Numbered from the stretch's first letter, positions 7,537 to 17,900 are shown. The stretch is DNA of 64,000 nt from Hyphomicrobiales bacterium (GCA_900473745.1 UCMW01000011.1:26984-90983); one strand, 5' to 3'. Notes: generated by a model from the letters alone, not told the origin. Made by a program: numbers and translations.

Positions 7537-8015
7537 ACCTGCTGCATCTTCACCTTTTCGACCATCATGCCCATGGAAGGGGAATGCTGCATGCCGCGCC
7601 AGACGATGGAAAAACCGAGGTCCTGGTAGAGCCGGATGGCGCCTTCGTTTGCGGCGTGCGTGTCGATCCTTGCTCGCTTCAGGCCTTCCGAGCGCATCTC
7701 ACTGACGAGTTTCGAGATCAGGGCGGAACCTATGCCGAGACCCTGATGGGCAGGGCTGACCCATAGATCGGAGATATAGTCACGCGCGCCTTCTCGAGCT
7801 GTCCATCCGGCGATCTCGTCCCCAAGTTCGCCGAGCGTGATCAAGCTGAAATGCTCCTGGGCAAAGCGGCGGAAGCTCAGGCGGATCTTGACCATCATGT
7901 CGACGCCGTAGGCATTGAGCACCGGATTGGCCGCCCAGGCATCGAAACCGACGCGGCCGACGCTATCAGCATCGGCCGCGATCATGTCCCTGATGACGAA
8001 GTCCTTTACCACCAC
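7530..8015 (-). CDS. GNAT family N-acetyltransferase (GTG start)
   Basis: 161 residues: [62 protein letters not shown] (acetyl-CoA loop about residues 95-112) and [21 protein letters not shown]. The GTG at 8015 overlaps the last codons of gatA (stop at 8008-8006) by 10 bases, so the two genes are translationally coupled. An ATG 10 codons in would remove the first beta strand and is unlikely. The protein is a paralogue of the GNAT at 5444-5953. Substrate unknown. Confidence 0.85.
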   Translation of the reverse strand: MVVKDFVIRDMIAADADSVGRVGFDAWAANPVLNAYGVDMMVKIRLSFRRFAQEHFSLITLGELGDEIAGWTAREGARDYISDLWVSPAHQGLGIGSALISKLVSEMRSEGLKRARIDTHAANEGAIRLYQDLGFSIVWRGMQHSPSMGMMVEKVKMQQVL

Positions 8016-9487
8016 TTGGCCGGCGTGAACTTGCCGGCGGCCTGTTCGATGACATGGGCGGTCTTGAAGAGGGTTTCCTCCTCGAAGGGCTTTCCGATGA
8101 CCTGAAGGCCGAGCGGCAGGCCCTTGCTGTCGAGGCCAGCGGGAACCGAAATACCGGGCAGACCCGCCATGTTCAGCGTGATGCTGAAGACGTCCTGCTG
8201 GTACATCTTGACCGGATCGGCCGCGAGTTCCTTGTCGCCGATGGCGAAGGCAGACGACGGCGTGATCGGCGTCAGGATCGCATCGACGCCGGCTTCGAAG
8301 GCGAGTTCGAAGTCGCGCTTGATCAGCGTGCGGACCTTCTGGGCCTTCAGGTAGTAGGCGTCGTAATAACCGGCCGACAGAACATAGGTGCCGATCATGA
8401 TGCGGCGCTGAACTTCCTTGCCGAAGCCGGCAGCCCGGGTCTTTTCGTACATGTCGGCAATGTCCTTGCCATCGACGCGCAGGCCGTAGCGGACGCCGTC
8501 GTAACGGGCGAGGTTCGACGAAGCTTCTGCAGGTGCCACGATATAATAGGCCGGAAGGGCGTATTTGGTGTGCGGCAGGGAGATGTCGACAATCTCGGCA
8601 CCGGCTTCCTTCAGCCAGGCGATGCCCTGTTGCCAGAGCGCCAGGATCTCTTCCGACATGCCTTCGATGCGGTACTCGCGGGGGATACCGATCTTCATGC
8701 CCTTCACGGAGCCGCCGATGGCCTTTTCATAGTCCGGCACGGGCAGATCGACTGAAGTCGTGTCCTTCGCATCGGTGCTCGCCATGGACTTCAAAAGGAT
8801 GGCTGCATCGCGCACGTCGCGGGCGATCGGACCGGCCTGGTCGAGCGACGAGGCGAAGGCGACGATGCCCCAGCGCGAGCAGCGGCCATAGGTCGGCTTG
8901 ATGCCGACGGTGCCGGTGAAAGCGGCCGGCTGACGGATCGAGCCGCCGGTGTCGGTTGCTGTCGCACCTGCGCAGAGATGGGCGGCGACAGCAGCGGCCG
9001 AACCACCGGACGAGCCGCCCGGAACAAGCTTGTCGTCGGAGCCCGTCACCTTCCACGGGTTCACGGCCGGGCCGTAATAGGAGCTCTCGTTGGACGAGCC
9101 CATGGCGAATTCGTCCATGTTGAGCTTGCCAAGCATAACGGCGCCGGCGTCCCACAGATTGGTGGTGACGGTCGATTCATATTCCGGCTTGAAGCCATCG
9201 AGGATGTGGCTGCAGGCCTGGGTGTGCACGCCCTTGGTGGCGAAGAGATCCTTGACGCCGAGCGGAATGCCTTCCAGCATACCAGCCTTGCCGTCGGCGA
9301 TGCGCGCGTCGGACGCTGTTGCCATGTCACGGGCGATGTCGGGCGTGACAGCAACATAAGCGTTCAGCGCGCCATTTGCTGCCTCGATCGCGGAGATATA
9401 GGCATCCGTCAATTCGACGGCCTTGATCTCCTTTGCGGCGAGTTTCGCGCGGGCTTCGGCGATGGTGAGGCTAGTCAGTTCGCTCAT
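8006..9487 (-). CDS. gatA: Asp-tRNA(Asn)/Glu-tRNA(Gln) amidotransferase subunit A
   Basis: 493 residues, standard GatA length. The amidase signature fold carries the Ser-cisSer-Lys triad: Lys79 in [10 protein letters not shown], Ser159 in [12 protein letters not shown] and Ser183 in [13 protein letters not shown]. GatA hydrolyses glutamine and passes ammonia to GatB, converting Glu-tRNA(Gln) or Asp-tRNA(Asn) to the amidated forms. It lies downstream of gatC on the same strand (gap 77 bases) and overlaps the following GNAT gene. gatB is 3 kb away. Confidence 0.98.
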   Translation of the reverse strand: MSELTSLTIAEARAKLAAKEIKAVELTDAYISAIEAANGALNAYVAVTPDIARDMATASDARIADGKAGMLEGIPLGVKDLFATKGVHTQACSHILDGFKPEYESTVTTNLWDAGAVMLGKLNMDEFAMGSSNESSYYGPAVNPWKVTGSDDKLVPGGSSGGSAAAVAAHLCAGATATDTGGSIRQPAAFTGTVGIKPTYGRCSRWGIVAFASSLDQAGPIARDVRDAAILLKSMASTDAKDTTSVDLPVPDYEKAIGGSVKGMKIGIPREYRIEGMSEEILALWQQGIAWLKEAGAEIVDISLPHTKYALPAYYIVAPAEASSNLARYDGVRYGLRVDGKDIADMYEKTRAAGFGKEVQRRIMIGTYVLSAGYYDAYYLKAQKVRTLIKRDFELAFEAGVDAILTPITPSSAFAIGDKELAADPVKMYQQDVFSITLNMAGLPGISVPAGLDSKGLPLGLQVIGKPFEEETLFKTAHVIEQAAGKFTPAKWW

Positions 9488-9564
9488 GGTCGTTTCACTT
9501 CAGACTGTCTTCGCCCATAAGGGCGGGAAATTCGGGAGGCTGGCTCAAGGGGCTGGGGTCGGTC

Positions 9565-9852
9565 TTATTCGACGACCTTCGGCACCTGGAAGAAATTGCG
9601 GTCGGTGGCCGGCGCGTTGGCGACAATGGCATCCGCCTTGTTGCCGTCGGTGACCACGTCTGCGCGCTTTTTCATCGCCATGGGCATAACCGATGTCATC
9701 GGCTCGACGCCCGTGACGTCGACTTCGTCCAGCTGCTCGACGAAGCCCAGAATGCCGTTCAGCTCTCCGGTCATGCGCGCGGCATCTTCCTCGCTGACAG
9801 CGAGGCGGGCAAGGCGGGCGACGCGCTTGACGGTGGCGAGGTCAACAGACAT
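9565..9852 (-). CDS. gatC: Asp-tRNA(Asn)/Glu-tRNA(Gln) amidotransferase subunit C
   Basis: 95 residues, the normal size. [19 protein letters not shown] at the N-terminus, then the helical belt region ([20 protein letters not shown]) and the conserved [23 protein letters not shown] segment that wraps between GatA and GatB. The ATG at 9852 has GGAG upstream; an in-frame extension to 9909 is not conserved-looking. It starts the gatC-gatA-GNAT operon. Confidence 0.96.
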   Translation of the reverse strand: MSVDLATVKRVARLARLAVSEEDAARMTGELNGILGFVEQLDEVDVTGVEPMTSVMPMAMKKRADVVTDGNKADAIVANAPATDRNFFQVPKVVE

Positions 9853-9918
9853 GGCATTCTCCGGATAAGCTGTTTTCTTCGCTATAATGGCCGCCAAGCG
9901 CCGAGGCAACGGGGTTTG

Positions 9919-10623
9919 TCAGACCTCGACTGCGGAGCCTGCCTGCGGGGCGACTACGCGGGTGCGGGTTCCGTCCATGCCAGCGACGAATTTCTCCGGG
10001 GTCTGATCGATGATGGGGAAGGATCCGTAGTGGCAGGGGATCGCCGTCTTGAAGTCGAAGAAGCGCTGGCAGGCGAGTGCAGCAACCGCACCGCCCATGG
10101 TGAAGCGGTCACCGATCGGCACGATGCCGACATCCGGCTGATGCAGTTCGTTGATCAGTTTCATATCCGAGAAGATGTCGGTGTCGCCCATGTGCAGGAC
10201 CGAGGCTTCGTCCTCGAAATGCATCATCAGGCCGTTTGCATTGCCGAGCGCATGGGAGACGCCATCTTCGGTCACTTGCGCGGAAGAATGCAGCGCATTG
10301 GTGAAGGTGACGCTGAAGCCTTCGAAATGGATCGTTCCGCCGGTGTTGCCCATTTCCAGCTTGTCGACACCCTTGGTGCCGAGCCAGGCGGCGAGATCGG
10401 CATTGGCCAGAACCGTGGCACCCGTTTCCTTCGCGAGCTGGACCGTGTCGCCGACATGGTCGCCATGACCATGGGTCAGCAGGATATGGGTGATGCCCTT
10501 GGTCATGTCCTTCCGGTCGAGACCGGCAAAGCCCGGATTGTGGGTCAGGAAGGGGTCGATGAGGATCGAGGCCTTGGCCGAGTCGAGGCGGAAGGCGGCA
10601 TGGCCGTGCCAGGTGATTTTCAT
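9919..10623 (-). CDS. UPF0173 metal-dependent hydrolase (metallo-beta-lactamase fold)
   Basis: 234 residues starting [14 protein letters not shown], the family's usual start and length. The metal motif HGHGDHVGD is at residues 51-59, and later ligands are visible in [28 protein letters not shown] and [16 protein letters not shown]0173 proteins are soluble Zn-type hydrolases whose natural substrate is not known. It lies 66 bases upstream of gatC on the same strand and may be cotranscribed with it, but its function is unrelated as far as known. Confidence 0.92.
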   Translation of the reverse strand: MKITWHGHAAFRLDSAKASILIDPFLTHNPGFAGLDRKDMTKGITHILLTHGHGDHVGDTVQLAKETGATVLANADLAAWLGTKGVDKLEMGNTGGTIHFEGFSVTFTNALHSSAQVTEDGVSHALGNANGLMMHFEDEASVLHMGDTDIFSDMKLINELHQPDVGIVPIGDRFTMGGAVAALACQRFFDFKTAIPCHYGSFPIIDQTPEKFVAGMDGTRTRVVAPQAGSAVEV

Positions 10624-10769
10624 GATGTCAGTCTCCGGTCTTGAAATGTCGGTCGGAATATATGGCAAGCCGGGCCTTCGGCAACGGGGCGTCGAGTTGC
10701 CTCGCCGGTCCGGACGGTTTAAGCGACGAGCATGACAGCCGTAGCGCTGAGTGCAAGAAAGGAACGACC

Positions 10770-11066
10770 ATGGCCGATGACGACTACGTGTATGACGAGG
10801 CGACCGGCGAATGGCGTCCCGCATCCGAAATTGCCGCAGCGGCTGCGGCCAAGCCCACTGCCCGCGACGCCTCCGGAACCGAGCTTGCTGATGGCGATTC
10901 GGTGGTTCTGATCAAGGACCTCAAGGTCAAAGGTGCCGGCCAGACGCTGAAGCAAGGCACAGTCATCCGCTCGATCCGGCTGACGGATGATCCCGAGGAA
11001 ATCGACTGCCGCTTCGACGGGATCAAGGGCCTCGTGCTCAGAACCGAATTCGTGCGCAAGCGCTAA
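10770..11066 (+). CDS. YjdM (PhnA-like) C-terminal domain protein
   Basis: 98 residues. The second half (about 38-98) is the compact beta domain of YjdM/PhnA proteins: [28 protein letters not shown], then [18 protein letters not shown]. The N-terminal zinc ribbon of full YjdM is absent; instead there is an acidic start ([15 protein letters not shown]) and an Ala-rich linker. The ATG at 10770 follows GGAACGACC. Despite the historical alkylphosphonate name, no phosphonate genes are nearby and the role is unknown. It precedes ruvX by 18 bases and is probably cotranscribed with it. Confidence 0.8.
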   Translation: MADDDYVYDEATGEWRPASEIAAAAAAKPTARDASGTELADGDSVVLIKDLKVKGAGQTLKQGTVIRSIRLTDDPEEIDCRFDGIKGLVLRTEFVRKR

Positions 11067-11084
11067 ATAATAGGACGGGTGGGC

Positions 11085-11582
11085 ATGGCAACACTGACGA
11101 TCGAGGAACTGGCAGAACAGTTGAAACCCGGTGAGGCAATTGCCGGACTCGACCTCGGCACGAAGACGATCGGGCTATCGGCCTCCGATCTCGGTCGGCG
11201 CTTCGCCACCCCTCGCCCCGTTATCAAGCGTGTGAAGTTCACGCAGGATGCCGAGGTGCTTCTCGCTTTCGCTGCCAAAGAAAAGATCGTCGCATTCGTG
11301 ATCGGGCTGCCGGTCAACATGGACGGCTCGTCCGGACCACGCGTGCAGGCGACTCGGGCCTTCGTGCGCTCGATGTCGGAAAAGACCGATATCCCCTTCG
11401 TCTATTGGGACGAGCGGCTTTCGACGGTGGCTGCCGAGCGGGCGCTTCTCGAAATGGATGTATCACGCGCCAAACGCAGCGAACGGATCGATTCCGCCGC
11501 CGCGAGCTTCATCCTTCAGGGCGCGCTAGACAGGCTTTCGGGGCTTGCCCGCATGTCCGCGATTTCAGACGACGTTTCCTGA
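11085..11582 (+). CDS. ruvX: Putative Holliday junction resolvase / pre-16S rRNA nuclease
   Basis: 165 residues of the YqgF/RuvX family. The RNase H-like fold shows [20 protein letters not shown] (catalytic Asp in LDLGTK, about residue 24), the [15 protein letters not shown] block, [17 protein letters not shown] and the final [15 protein letters not shown] with the last acidic residue. E. coli YqgF acts in 16S rRNA 5-prime maturation; other members resolve DNA junctions. The ATG at 11085 is preferred over a GTG at 11079. Its 3-prime end overlaps the convergent DUF6105 gene by 67 bases. Confidence 0.93.
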   Translation: MATLTIEELAEQLKPGEAIAGLDLGTKTIGLSASDLGRRFATPRPVIKRVKFTQDAEVLLAFAAKEKIVAFVIGLPVNMDGSSGPRVQATRAFVRSMSEKTDIPFVYWDERLSTVAAERALLEMDVSRAKRSERIDSAAASFILQGALDRLSGLARMSAISDDVS

Positions 11583-11851
11583 CGTGCCGACCACCAGGCC
11601 TTGATCTGCTTGCGGCGGCGGAAACCGATAATGGCAAACAGGATCAGGCTGTCGACGACGATCGCGCGCGCGACAAGCGGCGGGATTGTTTCCGGCGCAA
11701 TGCCGAGCACGTTTCCGTAGATCTGGAAGACGAGATCATGGGCGTCACGTGTCAGCATGAAGAAGCCGAAGCTCATGTCGTAGTAGGACAGACCGTACCA
11801 GGCACCGAGGATCGTGATGGGCAAAGCCCACAAGAGCAGAAGTGTCTTCAT
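11516..11851 (-). CDS. DUF6105 family membrane protein
   Basis: 111 residues with two clear membrane segments: [20 protein letters not shown] at the N-terminus and [18 protein letters not shown] about residues 60-77, followed by a basic [10 protein letters not shown] patch on the likely cytoplasmic side. The pattern matches rhizobial DUF6105 proteins. Its C-terminal coding end overlaps ruvX on the other strand; this 67-base antisense overlap is unusually long for the window. Function unknown. Confidence 0.75.
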   Translation of the reverse strand: MKTLLLLWALPITILGAWYGLSYYDMSFGFFMLTRDAHDLVFQIYGNVLGIAPETIPPLVARAIVVDSLILFAIIGFRRRKQIKAWWSARQETSSEIADMRASPESLSSAP

Positions 11852-11994
11852 GCCGTTTCCGCCTTTTGATCGAACGACAAATCATTTGCCGCCGGCCAGC
11901 TTTCCACCAGCCATTTCAGTGACGCCATCGCAGTCAGCACGGTCGCAGGGACGGCGATATCGAGCGCCAACCCCGAGAAAAACACCATCATCAT
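11848..11994 (-). CDS. Small hypothetical membrane protein upstream of DUF6105
   Basis: A reading frame whose stop overlaps the ATG of the DUF6105 gene (ATGA). From the ATG at 11994 it gives 48 residues with one hydrophobic segment (MMMVFFSGLALDIAVPATVLTA as two halves around residue 10) and a Glu-rich tail. Upstream in-frame sequence to 12093 looks less protein-like. The start is uncertain because no strong ribosome site is visible. The stop-start overlap is the main support. Confidence 0.42.
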   Translation of the reverse strand: MMMVFFSGLALDIAVPATVLTAMASLKWLVESWPAANDLSFDQKAETA

Positions 11995-12235
11995 GATGGT
12001 CGCCACCGGCCGTGCACAAACAGCGTCCGTCACCACTGTACCCTTTAACGTCTGTCCCGCCCAAAAGGTCGCGCGTTCGGCGCCACGACGCAACGTAAAC
12101 CCTTTGTTAAGGTTAACAGCGCCTGTGGATGAGCAGATTCAGTCGCTTGGCTGAAAATGTCGCCCCGACACGATTTCCGATTGTTTGCAGGGGTTTCCGG
12201 GTCTACCCCTCACCTGCCCGCAAACTGGACCTGCC

Positions 12236-13171
12236 ATGCTCCTTATCTTCGAAAGCATCCTGCCGATCTTCCTGCTCGTGATTCTTGGCGTGGTGCTGAA
12301 GCGCACACCACTGATCAATGAGAGCTTCTGGGGCGGGCTCGAGCAGTTCGGCTATTTCGTCCTCTTCCCGGCCCTGCTATTTCAGACGCTGTCGTCGGCG
12401 GATTTCTCGGCCATGGACAGCCGCAGTGTCGGCTTGGTGTCGCTGCTGGCGGTCGGCGTGATGACGGGGATCGTGCTGGCACTCTGGCCGCTTCTGAAGA
12501 GCCGAGGCATGCCGGCGTCTTCGTACACCTCGGTGTTCCAAACCTCGACGCGCTGGAACGGCTTCATGGCGCTTGCCATCGCAGAGAAGCTCACCGGCAC
12601 GACCGGTCTGACGGTCATTGCGGTCATCATGGCGTCCATTATTGTGCCACTCAATCTGATCAATGTCGGCATCATGGTCTGGTTCTCGGGAGAAAGCCGC
12701 AATCTCAAGACCTTTGTCGTGCGGATCGTCACCAATCCGATCATCATCGGTGCGGCCCTCGGCGTTGGCGTGAACCTTGCTGGGCTGACTGTCTATGCGC
12801 CACTGATGACGGCCGTCGATCTGGTCGCCAGCGCCTCGCTGGGTTTGGGTCTTGTTACCGTCGGTGCGGGGCTCAGGGTTGCAGACGCGTTGAAACCGCA
12901 GCCGAGCGTGTTGCTGACGCTGCTGCTCAAACTGATCGTGTTTCCGGTGGTTGCAGTGGCGCTTGCCCTTGCCTTCGGGCTCTCGGGCGAGATCGTCGTA
13001 ATGATTGCGCTGGGTGCAGCAGTGCCCACTGCGATGAACGGCTATGTTCTGGCCAAGCAGATGGGAGGCGATGCCGATCTTTATGCGGCAGCGGCCACCG
13101 TGCAGACGGTCGCTGCCTTCTTCACGATCCCTGTGATCCTCTATCTCGCCGCTCAGGTGGCGGGCGGATAG
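12236..13171 (+). CDS. AEC family transporter (auxin efflux carrier type)
   Basis: 311 residues, about ten membrane segments in two groups of five, as in AEC permeases: LLIFESILPIFLLVILGVVL, the VLFPALLFQTL segment, SLLAVGVMTGIVLALWPLL, then in the second half IIGAALGVGVNLAGL, SLGLGLVTVGAGLR, LLKLIVFPVVAVALAL, IALGAAVPTAMNGYVLA and VQTVAAFFTIPVILYL. The motif VPTAMNGYVLAKQMGGD is typical. The ATG at 12236 opens directly into the first helix. Substrate, perhaps a small organic anion, is not predictable. It converges with and overlaps by 19 bases the acyl-CoA dehydrogenase gene. Confidence 0.9.
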   Translation: MLLIFESILPIFLLVILGVVLKRTPLINESFWGGLEQFGYFVLFPALLFQTLSSADFSAMDSRSVGLVSLLAVGVMTGIVLALWPLLKSRGMPASSYTSVFQTSTRWNGFMALAIAEKLTGTTGLTVIAVIMASIIVPLNLINVGIMVWFSGESRNLKTFVVRIVTNPIIIGAALGVGVNLAGLTVYAPLMTAVDLVASASLGLGLVTVGAGLRVADALKPQPSVLLTLLLKLIVFPVVAVALALAFGLSGEIVVMIALGAAVPTAMNGYVLAKQMGGDADLYAAAATVQTVAAFFTIPVILYLAAQVAGG

Positions 13172-14796
13172 AGCAGATCCAGCACGTAGCGCGAATCGAA
13201 GCGCGCATCGAGCACGCCGTAGGTGTGGCGCCAACCACCCGCCAGGCGTGATTCGAGGAAGGCGTCGGCGATCTTTCCAGCCCCCAGGCGATAAAGCTCC
13301 GCGGCACCGGCCGCGAGCGCCAGTTGCTCGATCAGCAGACGGCCTGCGGCTTCGTCACGTTCGGCCAAAGCTGTTGCCGCCCGCAGCACTTCCACGGTCT
13401 TCTTGCCGGACGGACCGAGATCCCGCTCGAGACCGGCGAAGAGCGTTTCGAAGAGATCCTTGCCACGGCTGAGTACACGCAGCACATCCAGCGCCATGAC
13501 ATTGCCGGAGCCTTCCCAGATCGCATTGACCGGCGCTTCGCGGTAGTGACGGGCGATCGGACGTTCCTCGACGTAACCGCTGCCGCCGATGCATTCCATG
13601 GCTTCGTAGATCAGGGCCGGCGCGATCTTGCAGATCCAGTATTTGGCAACCGGCGTCATGACACGGGCGTAAGCTGCATCGACGGGGTTTTCGCGGGCCT
13701 TGTCGAAGCTGTCGGCCAAGCGGAAGGCAAGTGCGGTGGCCGCTGCAACATCGAGCGCCATGTCGGCAAGCACTCGTGTCATCATCGGCTGGTCGATGAG
13801 GTTCTTCCCGAACACCATGCGGCCGCGAACATGGTGGATGGCTTCGGCCATGGAAGCACGCATCATGCCGGCAGAGGAGAGCGCGCAGTCGAGGCGCGTC
13901 AACGTCACCATGTCGAGGATGGTGCGCACGCCGTCGCCCGGGGTGCCGAGGAGGAAGCCGAAGGTTTCGGAGAACTCGACTTCGGAAGAGGCATTGGAGC
14001 GGTTGCCGAGCTTGTCCTTCAGGCGCTGGAATTCCAGACCGTTGGCGGAGCCATCCTCCAGAAGGCGCGGAACGAGGAAGCAGCCCATGCCATCCTTGGT
14101 CTGGGCGAGCATGACGAAGGCGTCGCTCATTGGGGCGGACATGAACCACTTGTGGCCAGCGAGGCGGTAGATCCCCTCGCCCACCCGTTCGCCCGTCGTG
14201 GTGTTGGCGCGCACATCCGTGCCGCCCTGCTTCTCGGTCATGCCCATGCCGATGGTGACGGCGCTCTTCTGCATCGGTGGCTTGTTGCTGCTGTCGTATT
14301 TGCGCGAGAGTATGCGCGGCGTCCATTCCTTCTGGACAGCGGGCGAAGCAACGAGGGCCGCGACCGAGGCGCTGGTCATGGTGAGTGGGCAGAGATGGCC
14401 CGATTCGAGCTGGGCGGTCAGGAAGAACCGGACTGCGCGGGCCTTGTGTTCGTGGCCACGGGCTTCCGGTGCATTTTCCCAGACGGAGGAATGGAGTCCT
14501 GAGGCCATCGAGCGACGCATCAGGGCATGCCAGGCAGGATGGAACTCGACGACGTCGAGGCGTTCGCCGCGCACGCCATGGGTTCTCAGCTGCGGCGGGC
14601 TGGCATTCGCCATGCGCGCCAGTTCCTGCGCTTCCGGCGAGGTCACATATTTGCCGATGACGTCGTATTCCTCGCGCAGCGGGCGCGACAGCGAGGATGT
14701 CAGGTCGACGAGCAGCGGATCGGAGCGATAGGCGTTGACGCCGGACCAAGGCTTGGGCTGGTTCAACGCTGCGAGTTTTTCTTCCGTCCGGTTCAT
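13153..14796 (-). CDS. Acyl-CoA dehydrogenase, AidB-like
   Basis: 547 residues, close to E. coli AidB (541). Sequence features fit the AidB branch: an N-terminal FNQP-type region (LAALNQPKPWSG), SGHLCPLTMTSASV, the FAD-contact block GMGMTEKQGGTDVRANTT, LAGHKWFMSAPMSDAF, RLKDKLGNRSNASSEVEF, and MECIGGSGYVEERPIARHYREAPVNAIWEGSGNVM (split across the C-terminal helical domain). AidB in E. coli binds DNA and is linked to the adaptive response to alkylation; real dehydrogenase activity is weak. The start at 14796 gives the family length, though an ATG at 14853 with a weak GGA site is possible. It is divergent from pyrB. Confidence 0.9.
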   Translation of the reverse strand: MNRTEEKLAALNQPKPWSGVNAYRSDPLLVDLTSSLSRPLREEYDVIGKYVTSPEAQELARMANASPPQLRTHGVRGERLDVVEFHPAWHALMRRSMASGLHSSVWENAPEARGHEHKARAVRFFLTAQLESGHLCPLTMTSASVAALVASPAVQKEWTPRILSRKYDSSNKPPMQKSAVTIGMGMTEKQGGTDVRANTTTGERVGEGIYRLAGHKWFMSAPMSDAFVMLAQTKDGMGCFLVPRLLEDGSANGLEFQRLKDKLGNRSNASSEVEFSETFGFLLGTPGDGVRTILDMVTLTRLDCALSSAGMMRASMAEAIHHVRGRMVFGKNLIDQPMMTRVLADMALDVAAATALAFRLADSFDKARENPVDAAYARVMTPVAKYWICKIAPALIYEAMECIGGSGYVEERPIARHYREAPVNAIWEGSGNVMALDVLRVLSRGKDLFETLFAGLERDLGPSGKKTVEVLRAATALAERDEAAGRLLIEQLALAAGAAELYRLGAGKIADAFLESRLAGGWRHTYGVLDARFDSRYVLDLLYPPAT

Positions 14797-15017
14797 CAAT
14801 CCTGCCGATCTCGTGAGAAGGCGCACGTCGTCCCGCCAACGCCTTGCCTTCATAATTTCCAATGCGGCCGAAGCATCCAGAGCGCCGAATACGCCGGTGT
14901 TCCCTGCCGTCTCTCCGCTCCTATTACATGGGGACCGTGCGTCAATCCACCTAGCATGTGCTTGCCCGGCCCGATCCCACACTTTATAGACCGCGTGACA
15001 TCTCAGGAGGACGTCCC

Positions 15018-15974
15018 TTGGTCTTCTTTCCCCATCGCCATCTCATCGGCATCAAGGGCCTTACCGAGCAGGACATCACGTTCCTTCTCGACAAGGCAGA
15101 CGAAGCCGTCAAAATCAGCCGTCAGCGGGAGAAGAAGACTTCCACGCTACGCGGACTCACCCAGATCAACCTTTTCTTCGAAGCCTCGACGCGGACGCAA
15201 GCCTCGTTCGAGCTCGCAGGCAAACGGCTCGGCGCCGATGTGATGAACATGTCGGTCGGCAATTCGTCCGTCAAAAAGGGCGAAACGCTGATCGATACGG
15301 CAATGACGCTCAATGCCATGCGGCCGGACGTGCTTGTGGTGCGCCACTCCTCGGCGGGAGCGGCAGCGCTGCTCGCCCAGAAGGTCGCCTGCTCGGTGGT
15401 TAATGCCGGTGACGGACAGCATGAGCATCCGACCCAGGCGCTGCTCGATGCACTCACCATCCGCCGCGCCAAGGGCAAGCTGTCGCGCATCATTGTCGCG
15501 ATCTGCGGCGATGTGCTGCATTCGCGCGTGGCGCGCTCCAATATCCTGCTGCTCAACGCCATGGGCGCCCGCGTTCGCGTCGTCGCACCTGCGACGCTGT
15601 TGCCGGCAGGCATTGCCGACATGGGCTGCGAGGTCTTCCATGACATGAAGGAAGGGCTGAAGGACGCCGACGTTGTAATGATGCTGCGGCTGCAGCGCGA
15701 GCGCATGTCCGGCTCCTTCGTGCCTTCGGTTCGCGAATACTTCCACTTCTACGGTCTGGATGCTGAGAAGCTGAAGGTCGCCAAGGAAGATGCGCTCGTG
15801 ATGCATCCTGGCCCGATGAACCGTGGCGTCGAGATCGCTTCGGAAGTCGCCGATGGTCCGCAAAGCGTGATCGAGAGCCAGGTCGAGATGGGGGTCGCCG
15901 TACGCATGGCCGTCATGGAGACGTTGCTGGTGTCGCAGAACCAGGGACCGCGTTCGGAGGGAATGGGCGCATGA
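15018..15974 (+). CDS. pyrB: Aspartate carbamoyltransferase catalytic subunit (TTG start)
   Basis: 318 residues from a TTG at 15018, chosen because a perfect AGGAGG (15005-15010) lies 7 bases before it and the protein then begins [14 protein letters not shown] as in other rhizobial PyrB. The carbamoyl-phosphate motif [13 protein letters not shown] is at about residues 53-65; [12 protein letters not shown], the SRVARSN block and [12 protein letters not shown] follow in order. The enzyme makes carbamoyl-aspartate in pyrimidine synthesis. Its stop overlaps the pyrC start (ATGA at 15971), and no pyrI gene is present, consistent with an ATCase that assembles with a DHOase-like partner. Confidence 0.96.
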   Translation: MVFFPHRHLIGIKGLTEQDITFLLDKADEAVKISRQREKKTSTLRGLTQINLFFEASTRTQASFELAGKRLGADVMNMSVGNSSVKKGETLIDTAMTLNAMRPDVLVVRHSSAGAAALLAQKVACSVVNAGDGQHEHPTQALLDALTIRRAKGKLSRIIVAICGDVLHSRVARSNILLLNAMGARVRVVAPATLLPAGIADMGCEVFHDMKEGLKDADVVMMLRLQRERMSGSFVPSVREYFHFYGLDAEKLKVAKEDALVMHPGPMNRGVEIASEVADGPQSVIESQVEMGVAVRMAVMETLLVSQNQGPRSEGMGA

Positions 15975-17263
15975 AAAAGCCTCTCGCTCTCAAGAATGTC
16001 CGGATCCTCGATCCCTCGCGCAAGCTCGATGAAGTCGGCACCATCATTGTTGGTCATGACGGCCTGATCGTCGCCTCGGGCGCGGATGCGCAGAACCAGG
16101 GTGCACCCGAGGGTGCCGAACTGCGCGACTGCCGGGGGCTAACCGCCGTTCCTGGTCTCGTCGACGCGCGCGTCTTCGTCGGGGAGCCTGGATCCGAGCA
16201 TCGCGAGACGATCGCATCGGCCAGCCGGGCGGCAGCGGCCGGCGGCATCACCTCCTTCATCATGATGCCGGAGACGGACCCCGTCATCGACGACATCGCG
16301 CTTGTCGAATTCGTCAAGAAGACCGCCAGGGACACGGCAAGCGTCAACGTCTATCCGGCAGCGGCGCTCACCAAGGGCATGACAAGCGCCGAGATGACGG
16401 AGATGGGTCTGTTGCAGCAGGCCGGTGCTGTGGCCTTCACCAATGGTCGGCATGGGCTCAACGACACCCAGGTTCTCCGTCGCGCGATGACCTATGCCCG
16501 CGAATTCGGCGCCGTCATCGCGCTAGAAACCCGCGAAAAATATCTGGCCGCCAACGGCGTGATGAACGAAGGGCTGCTGGCGAGCTGGCTCGGGCTCGGC
16601 GGTATCCCGCGCGAAACCGAGATCATTCCGCTGGAGCGCGACCTCAGGATCGCGGCGCTGACCCGGGCCAAGTACCATGCCTCCCAGATCTCGGTACCGG
16701 AATCGGTCGAGGCGATCGAGGTGGCGCGCAAGCGTGGCGCCAAGGTCACCTGCGGCATCTCGATCAACCACCTGAGCCTCAACGAAAACGACATCGGCGA
16801 ATACCGGAGCTTTTTCAAGCTCTATCCGCCGCTGCGCTCGGAAGACGATCGCATGGCGATGGTCGATGCGCTGGCCAAGGGACAGATCGACATCATCGTC
16901 TCCTCGCATGATCCGCAGGACGTCGACACCAAGCGCCTGCCCTTCGGCGAGGCGGCGGATGGCGCAATCGGGCTTGAGACCATGCTGTCGGCAGCGCTTC
17001 GCCTGCATCATGCCGGTCATGTCCCGCTGATGCGTCTGATCGATGCCATGTCGACCCGGCCCGCCGAAATCTTCGGCCTCCCCGGCGGCACGTTGAAGCC
17101 GGGCGCGCCTGGCGACATCGCGCTCGTCGATCTCGATGAACCGTGGCTCGTGTCGCGAGACAACCTGCTCGCACGCTCGAAGAACACGCCATTCGAAGAC
17201 GCCCGCTTCTCGGGCCGGGCCGTTGCGACCTATGTCGCCGGCCAGTGCGTCCACATGCTCTGA
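15971..17263 (+). CDS. pyrC: Dihydroorotase-family protein, probably non-catalytic PyrX type
   Basis: 430 residues of class I dihydroorotase fold, coupled to pyrB by an ATGA overlap. Where active enzymes have a Asp-x-His-x-His metal motif (PGLxDxHVHLREPG), this protein has [17 protein letters not shown], so both histidines are missing. The later TDHAPH block that supplies the catalytic Asp is replaced by [10 protein letters not shown], and the HCED-type block by [10 protein letters not shown]. This matches the PyrC-prime/PyrX group, which supports ATCase assembly without catalysis. If so, the true dihydroorotase must be encoded elsewhere. Annotation pipelines usually call it pyrC, hence the symbol. 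Confidence 0.88.
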   Translation: MKKPLALKNVRILDPSRKLDEVGTIIVGHDGLIVASGADAQNQGAPEGAELRDCRGLTAVPGLVDARVFVGEPGSEHRETIASASRAAAAGGITSFIMMPETDPVIDDIALVEFVKKTARDTASVNVYPAAALTKGMTSAEMTEMGLLQQAGAVAFTNGRHGLNDTQVLRRAMTYAREFGAVIALETREKYLAANGVMNEGLLASWLGLGGIPRETEIIPLERDLRIAALTRAKYHASQISVPESVEAIEVARKRGAKVTCGISINHLSLNENDIGEYRSFFKLYPPLRSEDDRMAMVDALAKGQIDIIVSSHDPQDVDTKRLPFGEAADGAIGLETMLSAALRLHHAGHVPLMRLIDAMSTRPAEIFGLPGGTLKPGAPGDIALVDLDEPWLVSRDNLLARSKNTPFEDARFSGRAVATYVAGQCVHML

Positions 17264-17274
17264 GGGGAATAGCC

Positions 17275-17892
17275 ATGTCCGACATCAACTTCGTCTTCTT
17301 CGACTGGCAGACGCTCGCGATCGTGAGTGTGCTCGGATATCTTCTCGGCTCGATCCCGTTCGGCCTGGTGCTGACCAAGATGGCGGGGCTCGGCGACCTG
17401 CGCTCGATCGGCTCGGGCAATATCGGCGCAACCAATGTTCTGCGCACCGGCAACAAGAAGCTCGCAGCCGCGACGCTCCTCCTCGATGCACTGAAGGCGA
17501 CGGCAGCGGCCGTGATCGCGGACCGGGTTTTCGGCGGCGATGCCGGGTTGATCGGTGGCTTTGCGGCCTTCATCGGACACCTCTACCCGGTCTGGCTCGG
17601 GTTCAAGGGCGGCAAGGGCGTTGCGACCTATATGGGGATGCTGCTCGGCGTCGCACCACTGGTGGTGCTGGTCTTCGCTATCGCCTGGCTTTCCGTTGCC
17701 TTCATCACCCGCTACTCTTCGTTGTCCGCACTCGTGGCCACACTTGTCATTCCAGTTGCATTGTGGATACTCGGGGTTGAGGAAGCCGCACTCGTCACCG
17801 CCGTCATGACCGTCATTACCTACTGGCGCCACAAGCAGAATATCGAGCGGCTGATCGCGGGCACCGAGAGCAAGATCGGCAAAAAGGGCTAG
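17275..17892 (+). CDS. plsY: Glycerol-3-phosphate acyltransferase PlsY
   Basis: 205 residues with five membrane segments ([23 protein letters not shown] first helix, [67 protein letters not shown]). The three PlsY motifs are visible: [17 protein letters not shown] and [20 protein letters not shown]. It acylates glycerol-3-phosphate from acyl phosphate at the inner membrane, the first step of phospholipid synthesis. It lies 11 bases after pyrC and 8 bases before dprA. The in-frame sequence upstream of 17275 belongs to pyrC and is not coding for PlsY. Confidence 0.96.
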   Translation: MSDINFVFFDWQTLAIVSVLGYLLGSIPFGLVLTKMAGLGDLRSIGSGNIGATNVLRTGNKKLAAATLLLDALKATAAAVIADRVFGGDAGLIGGFAAFIGHLYPVWLGFKGGKGVATYMGMLLGVAPLVVLVFAIAWLSVAFITRYSSLSALVATLVIPVALWILGVEEAALVTAVMTVITYWRHKQNIERLIAGTESKIGKKG

Positions 17893-17900
17893 GGGCAGCC

